DNA of 64,000 bases from Siphonodentalium dalli (lineage: Eukaryota; Mollusca; Scaphopoda; Gadilida; Siphonodentaliidae), in assembly GCA_032622095.1 (NCBI GenBank), contig CP136065.1:21378134-21442133 (forward strand). Direction: 5' to 3'. How positions within the stretch are numbered: position 1 is the stretch's first letter; the number at the start of each line of letters is the position of its first letter. Below, piece by piece: positions 10,915-23,261 of the stretch. Position numbers and translations under genes: made by a program. The notes beneath the pieces are model-generated. The model had not been told where the DNA came from. It worked only from the letters and a program-made list of their open reading frames with translations, and did not search any database.

Positions 10915-11405
10915 TTAAAGGCACGGGAGGCCTTAGTTGTTGAAAATATTCAATCACCGTAAACAGAAAAACATTAAAACGCATACAGTTTTGTTCATAT
11001 ATACCATGACCATCGCGTAAACAGCATGCTATCATAAAGACCTACCTAAGACCTACCTAAGCAGGAGCCTGATTGTGTTACAGAAGGCAGCACAGTGTTA
11101 CTGGCTAATCACACACAAATGATATAAATGCTCTTTATTCGTTCCATATCAAAATTCAGCAACAATGAACGCTCTTTATGTTTACCATCATAATATAAAC
11201 AAACACCAGGAAAGTACCTTTTTATGCTTTTGTTTACATAAGAATGGTCAAACATATGACAATAACATACTGTTTATGCGATATTTCTTATTTGTATACA
11301 GACAAAGTCTGTCTGCATTTTAATATTATTTCTGTTTGTGGCGGTTTTTGACCGGTGGAAATATTTTCACAGCATACCCACCGCCAAGGCCTCCCGTACC
11401 TTTAA
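10915..11405. mobile_element. TTAA-bounded MITE, TTAAAGGCACGGGAGGCCTT termini
   Basis: The left end reads TTAAAGGCACGGGAGGCCTT. The right end is its complement with one difference and closes with TTAA at 11402-11405. It is 491 bp with no transposase. TTAA at both boundaries fits piggyBac-type mobilisation. Confidence 0.75.
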
Positions 11406-12070
11406 ACTTTAAATATCAACAATTTCTCGTTACAGTTATGGGTTTCTATAATTGCAAGTGGCCAAACAAGATACTGTGTACATTCGCGAAATGAAACTAT
11501 ACAAAGTACCTGTATCTTGTTCTGCCTCTTAAAATTGTATAAACCTATATACGCAACAAAAGATATATTGATTGCTAATAATTACATCCCGACACATGAT
11601 TTTCAATATATTTATAGAAAGAGTTACCTCAAATCTGTCGGTTGCAAAAAAAATATATAACAATTTCTGTTATTTGAGTATCCAGTTCAAACGATAGGAA
11701 AAAAAATCATCACACATGACAAAACAAGCACTGTATGTGCCTTAATAAACATCGTAACCCTGTATTGTTAAATGCACATATTCTAGGACGGGTGATGTGT
11801 AATAAACACAGAAAGACACTTGTATTAATGGATTTGTTGATACGGCACTTGTGCCATTGAGGAAAGATAGAACTCTAGGGTGTGCTGTTCATTCCGTCAT
11901 TGTGCGCTAGCACTCGTGTCATATCAACAAACCCATAAACAAAATTGTGTTATTCTGAGTATATACAGCATGGTTTCAATAGCTGTTTCATGAATCATGC
12001 AGATTGCAGGTTTACTGTTCAGGTACTAGCCCAAGTCTTTTCGGTATGCAACAGCTTGAGATATCGAATA
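11406..12070. other. P450 intron 1, small foldback only
   Basis: No gene seen. An inverted repeat of about 28 bp per arm lies at about 11825-11945 (TGGATTTGTTGATACGGCAC and complement), a small foldback element. Confidence 0.5.
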
Positions 12071-12283
12071 CAGTAATGCCCCGAGTATAATCGACTCCTT
12101 AAACACAGTAGAATTATGGGTAACTTTTCAGGATTTAGTCGGAAATATGGCTTGTTGCCATTCATCGGAAAGCTCTATGAGAGCTTTCCGATGAATGGCA
12201 ACAAGCCATATTTCCGACTAAATCCTGAAAAGTTACCCATAATTCTGCTGTGGTTAAGGAGTTGATTACTTAGAGCATTACTG
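12071..12283. mobile_element. Near-perfect foldback element, 213 bp with a 3-nt loop
   Basis: Positions 12071-12176 and 12180-12283 are complementary, leaving only ATG (12177-12179) between them. The inner 75 bp or so are perfect; the ends (CAGTAATGC) are slightly diverged. It would extrude as a cruciform, or fold as RNA into one long hairpin. Confidence 0.9.
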
Positions 12284-14108
12284 CAGTTGAAACTGTTTTG
12301 GATAGAGTCCTGTCCGGCTACTCTTCTATAACCTCTCAAGATTTTGAAGTGTTGAATGGGTCACCATGAATCGCTCAATTAAACAATCGCAACGGTGTTG
12401 AGTGTTTTGCTTATCGCTCACTATTTACTGCTGTATATAAACAAACGATTGACTCACACAAAGTGTGTTTTGTGGATAATAACGCATTCATATGAACATT
12501 ATCCTATACTATTAGTATATTCTTGGGAAACTTTTTGTATATGTTATTTATAAATTATAACCTATAACGAAGGCCATCCATTCCTTTAAGTTCCAAAGAT
12601 ATAAGGAGAATCACTGCATTTTAATTGCATACCGCATCCATCGTGGTGCTGTTTTGTGTTCAAGTGACAACCTTACCATGGTGTTGGAAATTACTGCAGT
12701 GTAATACCACAGCATTACCTGGGTAACACCACGTTAGAGATGGTCAATTACTTTAAGTATATGCAGGTTTGAAATCATCACGCTTGGGAAAGGCTGCCCT
12801 CTATGTTCCTATAAAAAAGCGTCACTTTGACCTAATCTGACGAAATACTGGTAGTGCTTCAATCAAGATAACTTCAACCCACAATTCTGGGTGTAAAGTC
12901 CATTATAGAAGAGTATCGGGATGGGACTCGGTCCAAAACAGCATCAACCCAACCGATACCACAAGTTGTGGACAGGGAAAACTTGGTCTAAACAGGTACT
13001 AGTACATGCATGTATTACAAGCATTAAAGGGTACACTCAATCCGGCCATTTATGAGACCATCTCATTGTATACTCAACAGAATATATGCAACAAATGAAT
13101 GAATTTGGCCCATGGATAAGTGCAACACCTGTGTGCTCTATGAACAATGCAAACATGGTATTTATAATGATAATGAATTATTGGCTGGAGTCAAAAATTC
13201 ATTTTCATTATAATTTATACCATGTTGTTTGCATATATTCTGCTGAGAATAAAAGGAGATGCTCTTAATGCTCAGTGTAAAACACTGCAAATATGGAACT
13301 TAAAGAGCTTTTGTCTATCTTCAACTGGAAACAACTGTTAAATTTATTAAGACTTTATCAAGTCTTTTCACAGTATATAGTCTACATGTTTAATAGTATA
13401 GCACTAGTACTCACTAGTATTTCCAGACTTTTTGTGATAAAAATGCGGATAAAAGTGCAGAATTCTAAATTGATGCATTAAGTTGCAGAATTTTAAATTG
13501 ATGCATTAAGTGCATGAGCGGCTTTAGAGTTCTTTGAAGTGCGGTCATGCAAAATAACATAAAAGTTTGTAAAACAAGGTACATGTACATACTATGATTA
13601 TAGCGGTATGAAGTGTCTGGAGCACCTTTGATAGATAAAAGCGAATGTATACAGGCCTTAAAATTTTGCAAGAATCAAACTATAGCATTTCTACATCAAA
13701 TCAGCTGCTTTTTACCAGACTCATAACGAAGAATCATGATTCTGACTCTCATCACACTAAAATCCCTACAAAATAATCTACTGGTGTGCAGATATTTCAT
13801 TGAGTGTTTCAAATCATTTTAAAGGGACCCAATGCACCCATAGTGAGTAAATATGCCAAACATATAACATACAACAGTTCGTAAAAACATCACCACTCAG
13901 AAAAACATGAATTCCTGATTCCTATATTAATTATTGAAAGTTTTCCAATAACGAAATTTCTCCTGTTGGAACCATTGCTATGTAAACAGAACTGTTAGTG
14001 ATTTGTCAACAAACATTGCTACTAGTAATCGCGTAGAAGGTTAAACATATTTTAGTCTATTAAAATATTATTTTCAGAATATTTTTCAATGCTTTGGCCT
14101 TGCAATGT
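12284..14108. other. P450 intron 1, no gene; small inverted and tandem repeats
   Basis: An inverted repeat of about 35 bp per arm is at 13148-13234 (AACATGGTATTTATAATG and complement). A 27-bp unit (GCAGAATTYTAAATTGATGC) is duplicated at 13457-13511. Positions 13940-14105 resemble the 150-bp repeat at 26560-26860. Nothing coding recognised. Confidence 0.5.
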
Positions 14109-14372
14109 TTAACCCTTTCATGATGGGAGCTGCGCTGGTACAGCATTAAAGATCATGTACCAGTGAATTATTGTATATATATGCAAGTCTCACATAGGAA
14201 GCCTCATATGTATAAGAGAATGCACTGGATTACAAGGTCAAGGTAAATATTGTTAGGCCATGTATTCTCTTATATATGTGAGGCTCCATTTTGGAGACTC
14301 GCAAATATAAGAGAATGCATTGGCGCAGGGTTTTAGCAACATTTCAAGAATCTCCAGTCATGGAAGGGTTAA
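14109..14372. mobile_element. TTAA-bounded double-hairpin MITE, family A
   Basis: It begins TTAACCCTTTCATGA and ends TCATGGAAGGGTTAA, and both ends include TTAA. Inside are two diverged copies of the hairpin module (about 14155-14235 and 14256-14325), the second much better kept. It is 264 bp, non-coding. Confidence 0.85.
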
Positions 14373-16180
14373 GTTTTTATTAAACTTTGGCATCTTATTG
14401 GACTTATTCAACATTGGATGGTAATGTCACTGTAACAGTGATGTTTATCAGAATTGCTAGCATGCAATGACATTCTTTCATATAAATTAATTAACTCACA
14501 GAATATCGAAAGACCAGATGTGAGTATAATATAAATTTATCACCCCATTTTATGCAGGGATACAAAAAATAAAGATAACATATGTTATGCATTAAAGTCA
14601 GCATGGACAATTAAAGGTAAACAATCTGAATTGATGGTCTCCATACCATCAGATTCCAAGAACAACATTTCTTAATCGATTAAATACCAAAACATAATGC
14701 TAACTAAGTACTGTCAACTCTAGTGTAACATTTTCCAAAACATGTTATATATCAACATTTTGTTCATCGCAACTTGCTATCAAGATTAGGTCAGTCGACT
14801 CAGTCGGCTCGTTGAATATTTGTTAGGCCGGGAAATATTCAAGGCGGTGAAAAATAACAGATTTCAAAAATTTATATTTTGTAACTCAGAACTTTAAAGG
14901 GTGTGTTCCTCGACTCGAATCAATTATTTTTACCCCCGAAGCCAAAGAAATAGTAATTGAGGAGAGTGAACTCGGATGATCTATCTTTAAATGTGCATGT
15001 ATGGTACATGTATAAGCCACATTAAGCTCCTTGTACAGATTACTTGGTGATACAGCAGGTTGACAAAGATAAAGGAACATTAGAGTATTTTGATTCTGTT
15101 ATGGATTTTAAGGCCTGTATGTGTACATGAATCTGATTATATTGACATACTACAATAATATGTCACTTAAAAGTTCATATCCTTCAGATAAGCTCAGAAA
15201 CAAGGCTTGAGACTGTTCCACGGGTACTGTTGTGCTTTGTGTGGAGATTTGAAACTGGTACACCTCCAAATTCTGGTCAATGTAGTATGAAATATAAAAA
15301 AGTTTATGCATACGCTGGATGCCATAGTGCACATTTTCTGAGACTCGATGAAGCATACAAGTACATGTCTGTTGTAGAATTGAATTCACTAACTTCACTT
15401 GCCAAGATTTTCACCACATAAGTCTGATAAAATGTAGAGGTCACTGATCGGTCTCCATCAAGGAAGGAATGCATACATATATGTGTCATTTTTGCCTTTG
15501 ATGAACACATTGATCGTCATTTGGTTATAAATTAAAGCCTCCCCTTCGCTGCAGTGTGCACTAGTTACCAGGTAAGCATGGTACTGGATTCAGTGCATAC
15601 CGTCCGTAGGTATACATATGGTTCATGTGTATAGCCAGGAGACCCAGGACTCACTGTCACACAGCAACAACACACATGTCATCACCATTGTCATGCATGG
15701 ACGAATACCGATAACATCTACAGTACATGTATACAGTACATGTATACAGTACATGTACACCGAATAACATTTGAAATCCTTCCTCATCCAGTCTTGGACA
15801 GAATTAATAATATTGGTATTAAGGGTCACCATGCAGTGTCTGCAAGAAGCACTCTGACAGGAAACATGATTCTATGATTGGTTATCAGATAATCATATCA
15901 GGCCTTGAATGAAATTTTGATGTCTCAATCCAGTCAAGCAGCTCCTCCTGTCTGAAAAAAAAAGATTTTAATGCTTGTAATGACATCAGAAAAGAGGAAT
16001 GACTGATCATATACATATTAAGATACATCATCCAAATTGATCACCCGGGGGCCGAGTTATAACAGTAAATTCTATCCATTCAAATGCTGCATGATGGTCA
16101 GAAACAGCTACAAATACATGTACCGGTATCATATACCGGTGTAACAGATATCTCCCCCTGGATATATCTCCCACTCTGGA
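14373..16180. other. P450 intron 1, no gene; dispersed repeat copy
   Basis: Positions about 14700-15000 match 32985-33255 (shared TTTACCCCCGAAGCCAAAGA and ATAACARATTTCAAAAAT), so both are copies of one dispersed repeat. A 16-bp triplicate around TACAGTACATGTA lies at 15719-15760. Short frames here have no recognisable domain. Confidence 0.5.
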
Positions 16181-16184
16181 TACC

Positions 16185-17296
16185 CCCCCCCCCCATGAAT
16201 GACTAAAATAAAATTTCACTCATTTGATATATGTTACTTGAACAAACAAAAATAAAAAATAAAAAAACAAACTTAAATCTCATAAAACATTTCTTTCTGG
16301 CCATTTCAGGGTCAAACGATATTAAATGAGTGAATTTTCTTTTAGTCATACATGGGGGGGGGGGGGGCGTCCACAGTCCACCTTGGAAAATTCCAACTGC
16401 ACCCCCCCCCCCCCTTGAATCAGAATCAGACCAAATACATATTTTTGCATAATTCCATTTGCACCCCCCCCCCCCTTGAATCAGATGCAGACCAAATACA
16501 TGTTTTTGCATAATTCCATTTGCACCTCTGGTCTAATATCATATATATTCATAAACCATGGTTCTATATATTCCCGGTATGAGACCATTCAGATATTTTT
16601 ACCTGAAAAATTGCATGAAATCTAACATCTAGCGGTCTAACTCCAGACAAATGCACACGGCTACGGACAAGAGACCAGGACACACCGGGCTGTTCATGGT
16701 TGTTCGGCCCGGGGTGAGAACATTTTGAAAACTATACAAGAAAATCTCGAATCCGATAAACTAGACTGGCATCAACTGAAGCGTTCCTATTTTCTTGTAA
16801 ATTTCAATTGGGGGAGGGGTGCGTAAGAATTTGTTTGGGATTTACAGCTGGGAGTTACCGTTAAAATCTCGAGATTAATGGGTTCTTTACATGGTGTTAT
16901 ATGATGCCGACAAGTTCATTTAATGTCAAAATTACGATTAGCCAATTCGGCTGGTTAAACAACACATGTGGCAGCCCACGTCCGGAATTTTCCCGGTCTC
17001 CCGATCGGCCATGCAGTCCGCCTCTGCCCTCATGAATTTATGTGAGAAGAGTACCATCTTATTGGATACACGGCTGGTTAAACAACACATGTGGCGGCCC
17101 ACGTCGGTTTCATTTGCGGCCCAAGTTGTGGTTGGGCGGCCCAACCACATATACCCCCCCCCCCCCCCCCCCCCCCAAACCGTAAAAAAAATCCTCGGAT
17201 TCTCGCTTGATAGAAAATCACGTGGAATCAGAATTATTCCGGCCTCCGGCCCATCGGGAAATTTCCCGGTCTCCTGATCGGCCAGTCCGCCTCTGT
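16185..17296 (-). mobile_element. Left arm of a large inverted duplication with hAT-like ends
   Basis: On the minus strand CAGAGGCGGACTGGCC starts at 17296, and again, slightly altered, near 17024. This is a hAT-like terminus known from many animals. The arm from about 16380 to 17296 is repeated in inverse orientation at 18631-19670. G/C homopolymers of 9-24 bases lie at about 16185, 16352, 16402, 16463 and 17153. Confidence 0.7.
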
Positions 17297-17419
17297 ACAC
17301 CGGTACCTGCACCAAATACTCCCAAAAACATTCCAGATACATGTATATAGGTACCGGTATGATATCATATTGGTCTTGTAAATATCATATATTTGTAAAT
17401 GTTTTAAGGCAATTTAAAC

Positions 17420-18630
17420 AGCTTGGGGGTGGGTGGGTGGTCAAAGTCAAAGCCACCAACAAGCAATTTTTTCCGCAACTAAAACAAAAATTTCCTGCTT
17501 GTTTTTTTAGTGTTTTGGCAATGAGTTGGGCTTCAAAACCACTTTGAATGAGAGAAATAATGTAATTCTAACTGGTAAACTGACTGCAGGCAGTTATCGT
17601 GTTGTATTTTGTTGCAAATCTTGAAATCCAAGATGGCCACTGGCAGCCATGTTTTTTTGGCCGAATGACCTCAAAATGACTCATTCCTATTTACATGTCC
17701 ATGTTAACATCCATGATAAATAGTATGCACAGAAATTCATATACAGCTGTTTACAGTGAATTTCCCCCCGCAAATCTCTGTTTTAGTGTTAAAAGGGGGG
17801 TGGGTGTAAAAAATATGGTCGGAAAAAAAATGCCGAAAACGGAAAAAAAACTGGCGGTGGGGGTGGGTGGGTACAAAAAATGATCGAAAGGGAAAAAATG
17901 CCATACATGCCTGAAATTTGTTTCCGACCCCCCCTGGAGGGGGGGGGGCAATGTGGCACCCCAAATGCCAATACAACATTTGATTTTATCATCTTTACTT
18001 GAATAGGTGAGTTCACAAATACTCTATTTCCATGCATATACTAGTAAACACAATTATACATAATCATTGGGAATTGAACAAATTATACTGTATAATATAC
18101 AAGCATAATTATGTATACTAGAAGATAGCAGCACAAACTAGTACTTCTGCATGTCAAATATCACACATACCAGTATATACCACTTATACTGCGGATTGAC
18201 TTCTTTAAAAATATTGGCCATCATATCAGGGGGGGATTTCCGGGCACGTATGCCGGGGTGGATGGGTGGTTGAACTTGATGGGACCAACAAACATTTTTT
18301 TCCGCAACTAAAATGTTTTTTTCCTGCAAGTCGTTTGACTGTTTTTGCAATGAGTTTGGCTTAAAACTCATTACAATAAGAGAAATACCGGTATTTATAA
18401 AACAGAAATGACAAATTTCATGATGATCAGACAAACAGTATAGCTTGTAGCTCATGCTAATGGATTGAATTTTGAATTCCAAGATGGCCACCAGCTGGTG
18501 ACCGGCAGCCATGTTTTTTGCTGAATGACCCCAAAATGAGTCGTTCCTATTTACATGTCAATGTTAACATCCATGACAAATAGTATTCACAGAAATTCAT
18601 ATACAGCTGTTTACAGTGAATCTCCCACAC
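17420..18630. repeat. Direct repeat pair between the inverted arms
   Basis: Positions about 17420-17765 and 18225-18620 are related in direct orientation. Shared words include TTTTTTCCGCAACTAAAA, CCAAGATGGCCAC and ATTCATATACAGCTGTTTAC. Frames here reflect low-complexity G/P-rich translation and are not genes. Confidence 0.75.
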
Positions 18631-19670
18631 CCAGAGGCGGACTGGCCGATCGGGAGACCGGGAAATTTCCCGATGGGCCGGAGGCCGGAAAAATTCTGAT
18701 TCCACGTGATTTTCTATCAAGCGAGAATCCGAGGGGTTTTTTTTACGGTTTGGGGGGGGGGGGGGGGTATATGTGGTTGGGCGGCCCAAACCACAACTTG
18801 GGCCGCAAATGAAACTGACGTGGGCCGCCACATGTGTTGTTTAACCTGCCGTGTATCCAATAAGATGGCACTCTTCTAAGAATATATTGATTCGGAAATT
18901 ATTGCACATGTCAAATGTTTTACTTCGGATATTGTGTACTGCCAATATATATATATATAAATATATATCACTCGAGAAGCGGAAAACCGGCGAGGAAAGA
19001 CAGAAGTTACCTAAATTGGGAAGTTGGCAGGTTCCCCATGTGAGCATAATGTGACGATGGGGGGGGGGCAGAGGCGGACTGGCCTATTGGGAGACCGGGA
19101 AAACTCCGGACATGGGCCGCCACATGTGTTGTTTAACCAGCCGAATTGGCTAATCGTAAGTTTGTCATTAAATAAACTTGTCAGCATCATATAACACCAC
19201 GTAAAGACCCCGTTAATCTCGAGATTGAGATTCCAGCTGTAAATCCCAAAAAAATCTCACACACCCCTCCCGGACCCTCCCCCAATTGAAATTTACAACA
19301 AAATAGGAACGCTTCAGTTGATGCCAGTCTATATAGAGATGCTAGGATTTGCGAGCTTCTTGTATAGTTTTCAAAATTTTCTCACCCCGGGCCGAACAAC
19401 CATGAACAGCCGGTGTGTCCCTGGTCTCTTGTCCGTAGCCGTGTGCATTTGTCTGGAGTTAGACCGCTAGATGTTAGAATTTATGCAATTTTTCAGGTAA
19501 AAATATCTGAATGGTCTCATATCGGGAATATATAGAACCATGGTTTGTGATTATATAGGATATATTAGGCCAGAGGTGCAAATGGAATTATGCAAAAAAC
19601 ATGTATTTGGTCTGATTCTGGTGTGGGGGGGGGGGTGCAGTTGGAATTTCCCAAGGTGGACTGTGGACAC
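18631..19670 (+). mobile_element. Right arm of the large inverted duplication
   Basis: CAGAGGCGGACTGGCC lies at 18631 and again at 19069, as in the mirrored arm. The two subunits are separated here by about 190 bp of different sequence (18880-19068) containing a (TA)n tract. G/C runs lie at 18751, 19060, 19622 and 19716. Confidence 0.7.
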
Positions 19671-19759
19671 CCCCCGAACAGATGGGCCGGTATTATATTA
19701 TATTAATTTCCCACACCCCCCCCCCGCAAATCTGTTTTATTGTTAAAATGGTGGGGGGT

Positions 19760-20335
19760 GGAAACCGGTGGATGTTTGGACGCGGGGGTGGGTGGGTCCC
19801 AACAAGGGTCGAACGAAAAAAAATCATCATACATGCCTGAACATATTTTCCGACCCCCTGATCATATGGCCATTTTCGTCTATTTTTCCAACTATACTTT
19901 CTATAAGCAATGGGAATGCTTGATAGAAAATTTGTAAATAGTATATACAAGTAGGGGGTTAAATGTAGCACACCATGAACTTTGAAGTTGCCGACATTGT
20001 TTCTGGTGTCAATTTTTAAACTCCACCCATCCCCGGTTGTCAGGCCGCATTCATTGGCATTACACAAACAGGCATGGAAATACAAGATAGTGATTCGTCT
20101 TATACATGCATATATAAGTTAATTTAACGATATCCATGTGGTTGTATTAATTTTCAACTTTTGGTGTGATATCTTTTGGTGTATCAGACATATACTGCCG
20201 GTAATACTGCGGTCATTACGTGGTATCACCCCGTGTTTAAGGTCAATTATTTTGAGGATAGCGCAGGGAAGAATCCAGAGATTTTTTGGGGACACCTGTT
20301 CTGCATTTGAGAATGTTCCTATATAAATTGGGACA
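19760..20335. other. P450 intron 1, no gene seen
   Basis: The left part (to about 19860) is a diverged piece of the G-rich repeat also seen near 17760-17960. I recognise nothing in the rest. Confidence 0.45.
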
Positions 20336-20581
20336 TTAGCCATTTTATGACAAGAGCTGCACTAATGCGGCATTAAAGATCCTATGCCATTTCATTCTCT
20401 TATATATGCAAGTCTTCCACATAAGAAAATGCAATGGCTTACAACGTCAAGATAAAAGCCAATGTATTCTCTTATATATGCGAGGCTCCTTAGATGGAAG
20501 ACTCGCATATACCGTATAAGAGAATGCATTGGCACAGGATTTTTGCTAAATTTCAAGAAGCCCCAGTCATGAAAGGGTTAA
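20336..20581. mobile_element. Double-hairpin MITE, family A, decayed left end
   Basis: The right end is TCATGAAAGGGTTAA (TTAA 20578-20581), identical in plan to the element at 14109-14372. The left end is mutated (TTAGCCATTTTATGA). The first hairpin is eroded (20388-20434), and the second is well kept (20460-20533). Confidence 0.8.
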
Positions 20582-21176
20582 AACATTCCTCACTGCACAC
20601 TTGATTATGGAAATAAAGGCTCTATATCAACTGAATATTGATGATTTGCATTGCATGTTGTTGAATTATAATAGAAGATTTCCTTCAAAATATAGAAAAT
20701 TCAGCTTTAATAAAGACTATTCACTTGCAATTGGGGGACATTTAGGCCTCCAGAGTTTGGGCGCCCAAACCTGTAACAGGTATCAAAACAGCCCTGGATC
20801 CTTCCCTGGGATAGCGGTATATACATGTATTGGTGACAATGTACCAATATTCATCTGCATGGTAGCTATATAGATTATACACTCACCACTGGTATTTTGA
20901 TGAACACACTTCTTCCAGTAATATTTCACCTGTCATTTGTTCATTACCACATGTCTAGTAAGACATGACCGACGCTTAGACTAATCATGGGCAAAGTAAA
21001 TCTTCATCTTCAGATGTTGAAGACGACAGGGCATCCACCATGGCTAATGAATCTGGCATTACTGAAATTGAAGAAAAATATGCTGCATATACATGTATGT
21101 GATATGGATACATGTATTTTTATAATTTGCAAACATATTTATAAACAAAGTGTAAAGTTCATTCTTCCAACAATGT
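20582..21176. other. P450 intron 1, no gene seen
   Basis: Short open frames at 20601-20873 and 20987-21178 have no recognisable domains. No repeat family identified. Confidence 0.4.
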
Positions 21177-21930
21177 GAGCGTCGTCGGCGATTCAGACGA
21201 CCATGATTCAATCGTAAGTGGAGAATCGGGCCTGATAAAATCATGGATAGTTTGTTCACACGATTACGATGTCATCGCAGAGGAGTATATTATCGGCGGT
21301 TAACCACGTGATTAACTACCCTATGATCTTTCCATTTACTTTGTATGATTTTTACGAACACACAAAGTTCTGTGATTCCATCACAGGTGGAGGTAACCAA
21401 GGATATGCTACAATTTCGCATCTAAAATCAAACATTGCTTGATATTACTTTTTTCACTTGCGATCATGTCGTGAGCATGCATGCGCAGTCCAACACACAC
21501 AATGGAAATCTTTCCACTTACTATTGAATCATGGTCATATGAATGTTCACTTAGTGAACGTTCAGATGACACGATACAATCGTAAGTGGAGGAATCGGGA
21601 CCGACGAGATCGTGGATAGTATGTTCACACGATTACGATGTCGTCGTACATGATGAAATCGTAGGTTGTTCGTAAAGCATGTTATTGACTACCCTGCGAT
21701 CTTTCCAGACACGATTTTTACCTACACACGACTGATTATGTCACAAATGGAGATAACCAAGGATACGCTACGATTTTGCATCTAAAATCAAACAGTGCTT
21801 GATATTATTTTTTTATCTAATATTTTGACTTGAGCATGCGCAGTCCAACTATCGGTTACTTTCTACGACGGACATATTTCAACTTACGATTGTATCGTGG
21901 TCGCCTGAACAATCACTTAGTGTTAAATTG
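21177..21930. mobile_element. Tandem dimer of a ~375-bp MITE
   Basis: Two direct copies (about 21177-21550 and 21555-21930) share CAATCGTAAGTGGA near the left end and AGCATGCGCAGTCCAAC and GATACAATC/GATTGTATC words near the right. Each copy has inverted ends built from GACCATGATTCAATCGTAAG. No coding frame. Confidence 0.75.
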
Positions 21931-22370
21931 ACAATAATGAGATTGTGTTTGTGGGAATTCTATCACTGTATCAGGTTGACATTTGTTAGAATAATCCTAT
22001 GAAGTATAACTGACAATTGCCTTATAACTTTAATAGTTAATAGTTATATTATAAGCTATATTTTCAATAAATGGGACCTTTTTGTTTTCCAACTGACTAT
22101 TATCATATTAATATGTTAATGTCGACCGATAATACACTGCATTTATGCCATAATTTGATTTTGCAAACTAAAATAGCCATTCCCGGATAGTATTACGTTT
22201 ATGTAGCACAGAATTTAGGCCCAATTTATAACTCAATAAAAATCGTTTTTGCAATTTTTTATACAGTTGGGAATATTGTGTAAGTGTACGTTGGTATATG
22301 AATCATAAATGCAGTATAATCATAGGCCATCATATGTTACTATGCTGTCATGACAAATCATCATTATGAG

Positions 22371-22775
22371 GGAAGTCGGTGGCCAAGAGGTAGCGTACTG
22401 GTCTCTCGTGCTATCGGACCGGGGATCGCAACCTGGTCAGGGTATTCTGACAAAAATAAGAACTCGGTCAGATACCAAGTTTGTCAGGCTGAAAAGTCTC
22501 ATTCGAGATCACTGAATAAAGATCCGAATGCAAAAATGCCGACTTCCCCCCATTACAACACTTGTCCAGGTATGTTGTTGTGGGTGCAGTACGCTGTCCG
22601 ATCGGGCGCAGACATTAATGGCTGACCCGTGTACACGCCTCGGTGTGTGCACGTTAAAGAACGCTACTGGAGTCACCACAGGGTTATAAAGTTACTCGGC
22701 CGTGGTAGCACCTGGACCTCCACATAATCCTCAGCAAATTGAGGGCGATGGAGTATTAAGTAGATAGATAGACTA
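22371..22775 (+). mobile_element. tRNA-derived SINE, second type
   Basis: The head GGTGGCCAAGAGGTAGCGTA followed by GGGGATCGCAACC resembles diverged A and B boxes. The central part has GCACGTTAAAGAACGC, and the 3' end has a (TAGA)n tail at 22759-22772. A 91-codon frame across it (22350-22625) is a by-product. The sequence differs from the SINE at 8449-8763. Confidence 0.7.
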
Positions 22776-23261
22776 TCCGATCATCGTATTCTAATTTTTG
22801 TTTACACATTTCACCGACAGTAAAATTCACGATAATTTAATTTGAAGAACGTGAATAAATCACGCAATAGTTCAATTAAGTATATCACTCGTAACATCAT
22901 CTTCGTAAAGAGAAAACACTTCAACATTTACTAATTAGCTTCACTTACCTGAATAATAGTTTAAATATATCAAGTGTCTGACCGTAAAAATTGTCAAAAT
23001 GGAGAAACAAAACCTCGTGCATGAGTCATGACCTCCAGCTGCGGCGGTATGTAAAAGACCCGGAACGGTGTTTAACCGTGTTTTAGCGGAACGAAATTAA
23101 ATCAAGTACTAAACCGCGAAAATAGTTAATAAGCTCAATGAAACAATAAATTGATTAGACCACCACCAACAGGGACGTGAAAACAGTGCGAATGGGGTGT
23201 CTATACCGCCAACTTTGGTCAAAATTTTCAACAGTTGAAAATTTCATGACTGCCACATTAG

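Noticed and set aside
17737-18037. Proline-rich overlapping frames on the minus strand
   Set aside because: Arise from G/C homopolymers in the repeat at 17420-18630.
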